A stretch of DNA of 64,000 nucleotides from NCBI GenBank assembly GCA_903994635.1, contig CAJEXQ010000004.1:58721-122720 (forward strand), read 5' to 3'. The first letter of the stretch is position 1, and the number at the start of each line of letters is the position of its first letter. Source of the DNA: an uncultured Chlorobiaceae bacterium (GTDB taxonomy: Bacteria; Bacteroidota; Chlorobiia; Chlorobiales; Chlorobiaceae). Position numbers and translations under genes: made by a program. The notes beneath the pieces were generated by a model. The model worked only from the letters and a program-made list of their open reading frames with translations. It made no database searches and was not told the DNA's origin. Positions 18,047-25,123 of this stretch are shown here, one piece after another.

Positions 18047-19177
18047 TTATAACCGCTGGGAGAGGCCGAGCTGAATACTTCTGAAATAAAATGGCTTCAG
18101 TCCGGAGTCGCCCTTGCCTGTTATACTCCACTCAGGACGCTGTTGATAGTACTCATATTTAATATCAAGCGTTAAATTCTCGGTGACCTGTTTTTCTCCC
18201 TTGATGCCAAGCGTCAACGCTCCAAAGGCCGACAGTCGCTGGTCGAGCGAATAGGGCTTGATCCCGTCGGTGAGCGAGTAATCCAGAACAGTGCCAACAG
18301 GTTGATAAAAGGATGCCGCCGATTGCGATGAAAACCTCACTGAGGGGATTACCGTAAATTTGGCCGGAAGAGGCTGAAAATATTCAGCGCTTACGGTGTG
18401 CGCCTTGATGTCGTAGGTATCGGTGTAAAAGCGGTAGCCAAGCTTTGAAGTGCCATCCGAGCCGTCAAAGTGATGGTTCCACCGAGTCAGGATTGTTGAG
18501 ATGTTGCGCTTCCTTGGCCGGTAATCAAGATCTTTATAAGGATCAGAGAAATACCCTGTACCCTGTGAAAAACCTATGTTCAACTGAACAATATCCTGCT
18601 TGGTCAATATCTTGGAAATGCCAATCAACCCTGCAAATATACTTTTTTTGTCGTCAACAACCCGTTTTTTATAAGCATCAATCTCGTCTGATGTATAACT
18701 TCCTCCAAACGTAATGGTTGTATTTTTGTCTTCCGTCGACACGCTTCTCAAGAGAGAAAAGCTTTTTGAATTATAGTCCGATTCTGTTGAAAAACTTCCT
18801 CCAAAAGTAAGGCTTCCTTTTTCAAGATATTTGGTGAAGCTCAAGTCGCCAGCATGACGTTTTTCAGTGATACCAACTGAAGCGCCAGAGAGTACGTCAT
18901 AGGAGCCGGGTGAAGCGCCTGAAACAGAATCGTAGGTGTACGATGAGGCTACCGACCAGTCGCCAGCAAATGGCATCATAACGGAGGTTGTGTAGGCATT
19001 GACACTGATTCTCTCTGCACCCGGCTGACTGTCTTTATAATTGAGATACTTGAATGCAACTACCCCTTTTTCAGGAGTGGCTTCGGCAAATACTGATTGA
19101 TATGAAGGCAGGGCCATGGCTGCTGCAAAAAGGGCGGCACCAAGAAGATGACTCTTTTTTGTCGGGAGTGATTTCAT
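18047..19177 (-). CDS. DUF3570 outer-membrane beta-barrel protein, possible FMN acceptor
   Basis: This 376-residue protein has a signal peptide ending near residue 31 (SVFA-EA). The rest is alternating amphipathic strands ending in LGLSQRL, typical of outer-membrane barrels; the overall pattern matches DUF3570. Residues 83-89 read DSVSGAS and 94-100 read DVLSGAS, two copies of the D-x-x-S-G-A-S/T sequence that ApbE enzymes flavinylate. apbE lies two genes downstream. It is 27 bp downstream of the DUF4266 lipoprotein, and these two families commonly occur together. The function is unknown; covalent FMN on this barrel is my inference. Confidence 0.8.
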   Translation of the reverse strand: MKSLPTKKSHLLGAALFAAAMALPSYQSVFAEATPEKGVVAFKYLNYKDSQPGAERISVNAYTTSVMMPFAGDWSVASSYTYDSVSGASPGSYDVLSGASVGITEKRHAGDLSFTKYLEKGSLTFGGSFSTESDYNSKSFSLLRSVSTEDKNTTITFGGSYTSDEIDAYKKRVVDDKKSIFAGLIGISKILTKQDIVQLNIGFSQGTGYFSDPYKDLDYRPRKRNISTILTRWNHHFDGSDGTSKLGYRFYTDTYDIKAHTVSAEYFQPLPAKFTVIPSVRFSSQSAASFYQPVGTVLDYSLTDGIKPYSLDQRLSAFGALTLGIKGEKQVTENLTLDIKYEYYQQRPEWSITGKGDSGLKPFYFRSIQLGLSQRL

Positions 19178-19204
19178 AGGAGTACTCTGAAAATTAAAAT
19201 TATG

Positions 19205-19444
19205 TTAATTGCAGCCGCAGCCGCCACCACCGACCCCTGAGCCACCGGATGCTGCCTCTTTGCTGCTGTAGATGTGCTCGACATATTTGGTATCAAGCGG
19301 ATCTCCCTCGAAGGTCATTTCAGGCCGGGCAAGGGTCTCCTTGTCCCAGGGCTGAACCGTCTCGCCAATGGAGCAGCCCGACAAGCCGAGAGTTGTGATT
19401 AACAGCAAAGCGTAAAGCAGTTTTTGCATAACATTCATTTTCAT
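19205..19444 (-). CDS. DUF4266 lipoprotein with C-terminal CGC motif
   Basis: This 79-residue protein has a lipoprotein signal with lipobox LSGC (Cys24). The mature part starts with VQPWDKETLARPEM, the DUF4266 hallmark, and ends in a Gly-rich tail GGSGVGGGGCGCN whose CGC pair is at residues 76-78. The tail could bind a metal or form a redox disulfide. Its ATG overlaps the original tlpA stop codon (TGA at 19443-19441), so translation was probably coupled to tlpA. The gene order tlpA, DUF4266, DUF3570 suggests the lipoprotein works with the barrel in the outer membrane. Function unknown. Confidence 0.8.
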   Translation of the reverse strand: MKMNVMQKLLYALLLITTLGLSGCSIGETVQPWDKETLARPEMTFEGDPLDTKYVEHIYSSKEAASGGSGVGGGGCGCN

Positions 19445-19956
19445 TTTTTTGCCTCCAGTGCAGCCTTGATCTGCTGTTCCAGATTGTCGCGATCAGCCTC
19501 TTTAAAGCCCAGGTGCTAGAAGATAATTTTCCCGCTCTTGCTGACAAGAAAACTGGTCGGCATACCCTTTACACCATAAGCTTTGGGTACATCTCCCTTG
19601 GCATCAAAGACAACGGTGAAATTTGCCGGGCTCTGGGCCAAAAACTTTTTGGCATCCTCAGTTTTGGCATCAAGGTTAACGCCGATAACTTTCAGCCCCT
19701 GGGCTCCATATTTCTCCTGCATGGCGTTCATCCATCCGAAAGATTGCTTGCATGGTCCGCACCACGATGCCCAGAAGTCAACATAGACGACAGAACCAAC
19801 TGTATTTGACAGCCTTACCAGACCTTTGTCGCCACTCAACTGAAAATCAGGGGCCTTTGTACCTACCTCCAGTGCCTGCGAGGTACCACTTAAACCCAAG
19901 CAGAAAAAGGAGGCAAGAAGAAGCGTCCTGAGCTTTTTACCATGAAACAGTGCCAT
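19441..19956 (-). pseudogene. TlpA-like thioredoxin with in-frame amber stop
   Basis: The protein begins with a signal-anchor (about 1-29). The thioredoxin domain has FWASWCGPCK (CGPC at 66-69) and the cis-Pro segment GMPTSFLV. The frame meets TAG at 19518-19516 after SKSGKIIF, codon 147. Reading through gives HLGFKEADRDNLEQQIKAAL and a natural TGA that overlaps the next gene as ATGA, so the intact gene would encode 171 residues. The last 25 codons including the final helix are lost if TAG is read as stop. The shorter 146-residue product keeps the active site and may work. A recent mutation, a sequencing error or readthrough are all possible. Confidence 0.8.
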
Positions 19957-20021
19957 AGTGTTATAGATTTTAGGTAGTAAAATTTAGTATAACTTTAACG
20001 CTCAAATTTCAACGCTTAGGG

Positions 20022-20073
20022 ATAGTACATTCAACCTTAAGCAGTAATTAACGGGAGCTTAAAATTTGCTTAA
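20022..20073 (-). promoter_or_regulatory. Four-fold TTAAG operator and -10 box upstream of tlpA
   Basis: On the coding (minus) strand the half-sites read TTAAG, TTAAG, TTAAT, TTAAG at 20073, 20062, 20051 and 20040 (5' ends), each exactly 11 bp apart. Eight bases after the last comes TACTAT (20027-20022), a good -10 hexamer; there is no -35 match. This is the geometry of promoters activated by PhoB/OmpR-family regulators. The order with TTAAT third is identical to the site before the FISUMP gene. Confidence 0.72.
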
Positions 20074-20112
20074 AAAGTGGTAGGGCAGGAAGCTAAAAGA
20101 AATACTGGAAAC

Positions 20113-20147
20113 AAAAAAAGGCATGTCCAAGTATGGACATGCCTTTT
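20113..20147 (-). terminator. Bidirectional hairpin terminator after the cytochrome-porin gene
   Basis: GGCATGTCCA and TGGACATGCC pair perfectly around AGTA, flanked by A7 on one side and T4 on the other, so it can work from both strands. It lies 47 bp downstream of the cytochrome-porin stop codon. Confidence 0.9.
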
Positions 20148-20193
20148 CTGGCTGAAGAGCTTTCCGTTTCAGGAAAACAATTTCAAGAGATGA

Positions 20194-21465
20194 TCAGAAG
20201 CCAGCCCTAATTGCCACAATAAAAGTATTCGCTGCAGCCAGAGGAGCTTGAACTATAGTTTTAGTGTTATAGGTGTATGTACCTGTCAATGAGACTGCTG
20301 GAGTAATCCACGCAGAAACTGATGGCTGAACCTGTGGCAAACGAACTCCAGCATTAGCACGATTCGTTATGTCCTTATAGGCTACTTTTGCAAAAAGCCA
20401 AGGATAGATGAACGAGCCAGCATCAACCTGATAATTGGTAAGCGCAAGATCCTTGTCTCTGCTTACAGCAAGACCAACCATTGAATTATTGTGGGCTGCC
20501 TGAACGTCTGCACCATAAACGAATGTTTCCCCTAGGTAGTTACCTGAAAAACCTTGGCCAACAACAGTGTTTCTGGCTGAAGAGAATCCGGCACCAACTG
20601 TTACCTGATTGTCAAGTCCATTATAAGAATTGCCCAGTTCTCCATTTGCACCACTGAGCAGACCTGCTCCATATAGCTTTACCTTCCCACGAACATAAAT
20701 AATATCATCAATATTATTCGCTGCAGTTATCGGAGTTGCAGATGTTGCTCCCATGCTCGTGCCCGCAACAATTGAATATCCGGCGGACTCGCCTCTGGTG
20801 AAGTTCAGTTCTGCATAAGTGGCAGGCCCAGGTAACAAGCTGCTAACATTAACAACACCACCAGCTTCGGTACCGTTAAACCCAGCATTGGAAAAAAAGT
20901 TGCCAAAAGCGAGATTGAATCCTGGTGAGAACTGCCAGACCGCTCTGTTGCTTGATCTGATGACTGACCCTGCTGCTGCATTGGAGCCAAATCCATTCAT
21001 CTCACCAAAAACGGTAAGGTTGTCACCGATAGAAACCCCATAAAAAAGGGCTCCGGCATTAGCTGCGTTGATATTCAGCGCTCTAGGGGTAACAATCGTA
21101 CCTGCGGCATTGTGTGTGGGCTGTGTGAAGCTCACAATGTCACCAGTAAGAACAACACTCAATGCGTCAAACTGTGGGAAGGATCCAGTCAGAGGAGCAT
21201 CAGGGAAGGCCTTATCCCACTCTTCATTACCAATCTTTATGTTCTTCTGTTTTGTGTAGGCTGCTTCTTGGGCACCGGGGAAGCGATAGCCGTTGTTTTT
21301 GAAAGCCTCACCTACAGCATTTCTCTGCGGCATACCAGAGTGACACGTGTAGCAGGATACATTGTATTTCCTTGCCCAAGATGGAATTGCCTGGCTTTCT
21401 GAGCTCCAGAACATGGCGGGAACCATACAGAGCGAAAGTACGGCAGCAAATTTCGTTTTCTTCAT
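20194..21465 (-). CDS. Monohaem cytochrome-porin fusion, Cyc2-like
   Basis: This 423-residue protein has a signal peptide to about residue 26 and then IPSWARKYNVSCYTCH with one haem c site (CYTCH, 38-42). GEAFKNNGYRF follows. The spacing W/F-A-R-x5-C-x2-C-H-x3-P and F-K-x2-G-Y is that of Cyc2-type proteins, in which a small cytochrome plugs an outer-membrane barrel. The remaining ~360 residues are Gly/Asn/Ala-rich alternating strands ending FIVAIRAGF, as a barrel should. Cyc2 oxidises Fe(II) in some bacteria including photoferrotrophic Chlorobium; whether this protein does is unknown. It has its own terminator and an upstream 11-bp-repeat operator. Confidence 0.8.
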   Translation of the reverse strand: MKKTKFAAVLSLCMVPAMFWSSESQAIPSWARKYNVSCYTCHSGMPQRNAVGEAFKNNGYRFPGAQEAAYTKQKNIKIGNEEWDKAFPDAPLTGSFPQFDALSVVLTGDIVSFTQPTHNAAGTIVTPRALNINAANAGALFYGVSIGDNLTVFGEMNGFGSNAAAGSVIRSSNRAVWQFSPGFNLAFGNFFSNAGFNGTEAGGVVNVSSLLPGPATYAELNFTRGESAGYSIVAGTSMGATSATPITAANNIDDIIYVRGKVKLYGAGLLSGANGELGNSYNGLDNQVTVGAGFSSARNTVVGQGFSGNYLGETFVYGADVQAAHNNSMVGLAVSRDKDLALTNYQVDAGSFIYPWLFAKVAYKDITNRANAGVRLPQVQPSVSAWITPAVSLTGTYTYNTKTIVQAPLAAANTFIVAIRAGF

Positions 21466-21601
21466 AAATCTCTCCTGTTTTAATGAGTTTTAATGTTGTT
21501 CATGTAAAAAACCTTAACCACAAAAAACAGAGGTAGTTGTTGCGAAATACCAACATTCCCAATCACCAACCCTGTCAATGCTTCCGAATAGTAATAAAAA
21601 G

Positions 21602-21654
21602 AATATAAAACGACATCTTAAGCGAATCTCTACTTTTTCTTAAAGTTTTCCAAA
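21602..21654 (-). promoter_or_regulatory. TTAAG operator and -10 box upstream of the cytochrome-porin gene
   Basis: On the coding (minus) strand TTAAG occurs at 21643-21639 and again at 21621-21617, exactly 22 bp apart, with the weak TAGAG in register between them at 21632-21628. Nine bases after the last site comes TATATT (21607-21602) as -10. The arrangement matches the tlpA and FISUMP sites, with half-sites one and three degenerate. The leader to the start codon is about 136 bp. Confidence 0.6.
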
Positions 21655-21685
21655 TAAAAAGTTGAGCTTGTGTTAAGCCGCCCAA

Positions 21686-21988
21686 TTAAAAGAGGCACTG
21701 ATCAACCATATATGCAACTGCGTTGGCAGACTGTTCAATGGAGATAGTCTCCAATCCACCCTTTGAAGGCATGGCGTTAAATCCGTCAACAGTATGCTTG
21801 ACCAGCGTCGTCATACCCTGCGTCATTCTTGGTTTCCATGCAGCAACGTCACAGAATTTCGGGGCGGAAAGCAGTCCGCTTGCGTGACATGCTGAACAAG
21901 TCTCTTCGTAGACCTTCTTTTCATCAGCAAGATTGTACTGTTTGGCCAAGGCAGCTTTATCTCTTTTTTCGACATTTTGTGTGCGCAA
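21686..21988 (-). CDS. Small cytochrome c (c5-like) lacking a signal peptide
   Basis: About 100 residues with one haem c site, CSACH at 31-35, and an AMPSKGG segment whose Met73 is the likely sixth ligand, as in cytochrome c5-type proteins. The only start is TTG at 21988; an in-frame TAA lies eight codons upstream. No signal peptide is present in this frame, and no hydrophobic stretch is obvious in the other frames up to the divergent resB start. A c-type cytochrome must be exported for haem attachment, so the N-terminus is either lost or displaced by a frameshift. Treat as possibly broken. Its neighbours are cytochrome maturation genes and the cytochrome-porin. Confidence 0.65.
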   Translation of the reverse strand: MRTQNVEKRDKAALAKQYNLADEKKVYEETCSACHASGLLSAPKFCDVAAWKPRMTQGMTTLVKHTVDGFNAMPSKGGLETISIEQSANAVAYMVDQCLF

Positions 21989-22131
21989 AAGCGTTCCGCC
22001 GAGCTTGAGTTATGGTCATTATACCTTATGAGTTTTTTTTGGCATATTGCTGCCGTATTATAATTTCGAACAGTATTACACAGGTTCAGCGCTCCGAAGT
22101 TTTTAATTGATTTATCAAGCTTTACAAATAT

Positions 22132-23376
22132 ATGGTTATGGTGGTTGTCAGTCGTCGCTGGTTTCAGTCTCCCTGGGAGTTCAGGGAATCCGCTCTCTTC
22201 ACGGCAGTTGCCGTGGCGGGAGGTTTTTTTGTTCAATATGTGGCTTCCGGGCAGGGTATTCCACGGCTTCATTTGCCGGTTAACGCCATTGTGCTTTCGT
22301 TGTTTGCGGCTCTCATCCTGAGCATTGGAGTGTTGTTCAGGAACAACTCTATAGTTAAATGGTTCGGGGGGATTCCTCTCGGTCTTTCCCTTATTGTTGC
22401 AATTGCGGCTCTTTCATTGATTGGGGGTATTGTGCCCCAGGGCGAAGTTGCCGCCGGTTCAGTTTCGGCTTTGTTTGGCGTTAACCAGATCTTTTCAAGC
22501 TGGCCTTTTGCACTTGCTATTTTGCTTTTTCTTGCCAATCTCGGCCTGTCGCTCTCCTGGAGGCTTGTGCCGTTCAAAATGCAGAATATCCAGTTTGTCC
22601 TTTTTCATGCGGGGTTCTGGATAGCGCTTTCATGCGGGATTTTTGGAGCACCTGACCTGCAGCGGCTGGTGATGAAGGTTGATGAGGGGCAGCAGAGTAA
22701 CCTCGGCTATATGGAGAGCGACACACCACAGCAACTGCCGTTTTCGGTTTTTCTGCATGATTTCACTTTGGAGGAGTATCCTCCCCAACTGTTTTTGTAT
22801 GATCCTCAAAATAACAGGCCTCTCCAGGAGCGAACCAAAGCGACGACCCTTGTTCGCAAGGGGGTAAAAGCATCATGGAAGGGTGTTGATGTTGAAGTGC
22901 TCGACTTTTTGCCGTTCGCACTCCCCACTCAAAACGGTGTTCCCGAACCGGCAGACCGCACAGCCGGAGTGCCGTTCGCCAGGGTGAGGATCACCAGCGC
23001 TGATGCAACGTCGAGTGAGGCCTGGCTCAGTACCGGCAGCCCGAATATGGAACCTTATGCAGCCCAGCTTGGAGGCCTCTTGCTTGTGATGATGCCAGGA
23101 ACCCCGAAAGCATTTCGTTCGGAGGTAACGGTGCGTGATGACAACGGCCAGCAGACAACCGCGACCCTTGAGGTGAACCATCCGATAAATGTTATGGGAT
23201 GGAAGCTTTACCAGATGGGATACGATAACGAAGTGGGCCGATGGTCGAAGTACAGTGTCATCGAAGTTGTTCGCGACCCCTGGCTTCCGGCAGTCTATCT
23301 TGGTTTTTATATGATTATGGCGGGGAACCTGCTGTTTTTCTGGAACGGCATAAAAAAGAGGGAGGTGGCATCATGA
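22132..23376 (+). CDS. resB: ResB-like cytochrome c biogenesis protein (System II)
   Basis: This 414-residue membrane protein has three to four N-terminal helices, then a large periplasmic domain (about residues 180-370) containing LEVNHPINVMGWKLYQMGYD, and a final helix near 385-405 (YLGFYMIMAGNLLFFW). The NHPIxVxGxxxYQ motif is typical of ResB. ResB and CcsA/ResC export haem and attach it to CxxCH motifs outside the membrane. Its stop overlaps the ccsA start as ATGA. The ORF starts MVMVVVSRRW; ATG codons at 22132 and 22138 are both possible. The family here is the compact form seen in Bacteroidota/Chlorobiota. Confidence 0.87.
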   Translation: MVMVVVSRRWFQSPWEFRESALFTAVAVAGGFFVQYVASGQGIPRLHLPVNAIVLSLFAALILSIGVLFRNNSIVKWFGGIPLGLSLIVAIAALSLIGGIVPQGEVAAGSVSALFGVNQIFSSWPFALAILLFLANLGLSLSWRLVPFKMQNIQFVLFHAGFWIALSCGIFGAPDLQRLVMKVDEGQQSNLGYMESDTPQQLPFSVFLHDFTLEEYPPQLFLYDPQNNRPLQERTKATTLVRKGVKASWKGVDVEVLDFLPFALPTQNGVPEPADRTAGVPFARVRITSADATSSEAWLSTGSPNMEPYAAQLGGLLLVMMPGTPKAFRSEVTVRDDNGQQTTATLEVNHPINVMGWKLYQMGYDNEVGRWSKYSVIEVVRDPWLPAVYLGFYMIMAGNLLFFWNGIKKREVAS

Positions 23377-24170
23377 TCGTTGATTTCAAGACAGCAGCCA
23401 TAACAGCTATAGCCTGCTGGGCGACGGGTTCGCTCCTCAGCCTCTTTGCCAGGCGAACTTCCGGGCTGAAACTTCCCGCACTTTTATTCTCTTTTTCTGG
23501 CTCACTGGTTATGGTTCTCTTCATTGGCTTCTACTGGTACCTTCTCGACCGTCCGCCGCTCAGAACGCTTGGCGAAACCCGGTTATGGTATGCGGCGCTT
23601 ATTCCGCTGGTGGGGTTTCTGGTTGAGTATCGCTGGAAGATTGTGTGGCTGAAATACTACTGTATGGTGCTGGCCGGATTTTTTCTGGTCATCAACCTGA
23701 TTCACCCTGAAGTTTTCGACAAAACGCTCATGCCAGCGCTTCAAAGCCCCTGGTTTATCCCGCATGTTGTCGTCTATCTTGTTGGATATGTGTTGCTTGC
23801 GGCATCGTCCGTCACGGCGTTGCATAACGTCTCCCTGCAGTTGCGCTCCAAAGAGAATCTGAACGGCGAAGCGGTGTCGCACTATCTGGCTCTGCTCGGC
23901 TTTGTGCTGCTCACCTTTGGGTTGATATTTGGCGCTCTCTGGGCAAAGGAGGCATGGGGCCATTACTGGACCTGGGATCCCAAGGAGACCTGGGCATTTC
24001 TCTCCTGGCTGGCCTATCTCGGCTATCTTCATGCTTTCCGCTACAAAATTGACCGGAGCAAACTGCAATGGTATCTTGCTCTCTCCTTTCTTGTGCTTCT
24101 GGTCTGTTGGTTCGGGGTTAACTATCTTCCCTCCGCCCAGAACAGCGTTCACACCTACACGCAAAGCTGA
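23373..24170 (+). CDS. ccsA: Cytochrome c synthase subunit CcsA/ResC
   Basis: This 265-residue protein has about eight membrane helices. WGHYWTWDPKETWAFLSW near residue 190 is the tryptophan-rich WWD haem-handling motif of CcsA, and flanking His residues (for example HVVVYLVGY near 125) serve as haem ligands. It works with ResB to deliver and attach haem to apocytochromes. The start at ATG 23373 overlaps the resB stop as ATGA; the frame is open upstream inside resB. A GC-rich stem-loop without a T-run (24182-24214) follows the stop. Confidence 0.92.
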   Translation: MIVDFKTAAITAIACWATGSLLSLFARRTSGLKLPALLFSFSGSLVMVLFIGFYWYLLDRPPLRTLGETRLWYAALIPLVGFLVEYRWKIVWLKYYCMVLAGFFLVINLIHPEVFDKTLMPALQSPWFIPHVVVYLVGYVLLAASSVTALHNVSLQLRSKENLNGEAVSHYLALLGFVLLTFGLIFGALWAKEAWGHYWTWDPKETWAFLSWLAYLGYLHAFRYKIDRSKLQWYLALSFLVLLVCWFGVNYLPSAQNSVHTYTQS

Positions 24171-24239
24171 TATAAGCTTTACCTGCCCGGTTATCGTTCT
24201 GGTGGCCGGGCAGGGATGATGTTATACCCCTTCAAAGAT

Positions 24240-24294
24240 TTAAGAATTTTTTAAGCTAGCCTTAATCATCCATTAAGGGTGTTCATGTTATGTT
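24240..24294 (+). promoter_or_regulatory. Four-fold TTAAG operator and -10 box upstream of the FISUMP gene
   Basis: TTAAG at 24240 and 24251, TTAAT at 24262 and TTAAG at 24273 are spaced exactly 11 bp. TATGTT at 24289-24294 follows 11 bases after the last half-site and can serve as -10. The half-sites point in the direction of transcription, as in the other two sites. The third half-site is TTAAT here and in the tlpA site. Confidence 0.72.
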
Positions 24295-24361
24295 TGCGAT
24301 GCAACAAGGGTAACGGCGCAACGTTATTAAATTCAAAAAAAATATAGAAGAGCAGAGATCT

Positions 24362-25054
24362 ATGAAACAGAAGCATCACGCAGTGTACGGGTTTCTTATC
24401 TTGGTGTTGACTTTGATAAGTTCTCTCTTTTTTTTGAGAGCACAGGCGGCTGAGAGGGTGGTTGATATTGAGGGGCATGGCTATAACACCCTGAATAAAG
24501 GCGGAAAAGTGTGGATGAGAGATAACCTGAATGTCTCAAAATATCGTAATGGAGATGAGATCACCCAGGCTGAGACCAGGGAGGAGTGGCTTGATGCTGC
24601 GGCAAAAGGCGAAGGTGCCTGGTGTTACTACAACAATGATCGGGCGAAAGGAAAGATTTACGGTCGCCTGTATAACTGGTTTGCTGTAAATGATCCGAGG
24701 GGAATCGCTCCTTCAGGTTGGCATGTACCGAGCCGTGAGGAGTGGGACAATTTGGCAACCGCTCAGGCTGGCGATGCTCTTCCCGGACGTAAAAAGTCGC
24801 CGATGCTGAAAGTTTGGCATTACTCGATCAGCTCCATCGATAACGCTATCCACTTTAATGCAGTGCCTGGCGGCATCAGGGAAACAGAGGATGATGCCTT
24901 CAGGTTTCTCGGCGAAGAGGCATTTTTCTGGTCTGCTTCAGAGGCCTCTGCTGCCTTTGCGTCTTATGCACAATTCAACTTTGAGAATTCAGAGATCAAG
25001 CTGGATCTGCAGGAAAAAAGAGAGGGCATTTCAGTCCGCTGCATCAGGGATTGA
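24362..25054 (+). CDS. FISUMP-domain exported protein
   Basis: This 230-residue protein has a signal peptide (about 1-29, ending RAQA). The mature part shows the Fibrobacter succinogenes major paralogous domain: VWMRDNLNVSKYRNGDEI, GRLYNWFAVNDPRGIAPSGWHVPS, FNAVPGGIRE and FFWSASEASAA, ending SVRCIRD. The domain is a C-type-lectin-like fold of unknown function, common in Fibrobacterota, Bacteroidota and Chlorobiota. Its promoter carries the same 11-bp TTAAG repeat as tlpA and the cytochrome-porin, so it is probably expressed with them. No neighbour on the same strand follows. Confidence 0.85.
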   Translation: MKQKHHAVYGFLILVLTLISSLFFLRAQAAERVVDIEGHGYNTLNKGGKVWMRDNLNVSKYRNGDEITQAETREEWLDAAAKGEGAWCYYNNDRAKGKIYGRLYNWFAVNDPRGIAPSGWHVPSREEWDNLATAQAGDALPGRKKSPMLKVWHYSISSIDNAIHFNAVPGGIRETEDDAFRFLGEEAFFWSASEASAAFASYAQFNFENSEIKLDLQEKREGISVRCIRD

Positions 25055-25123
25055 TTTTTTCAATGTGCGGGTAATCTTGCCTGTTATCCGCATAGTATGA
25101 GCCGAAAGGATAGTCGCTGAAAG

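Noticed and set aside
24182..24214. 9-bp GC-rich stem-loop after ccsA as a terminator
   Set aside because: A stem is clear but no T-run follows on either side, so it is mentioned only under ccsA.
25066..25092. Stem-loop between the FISUMP gene and mnmE
   Set aside because: One mismatch pair and no T-run on either strand; not called as terminator.
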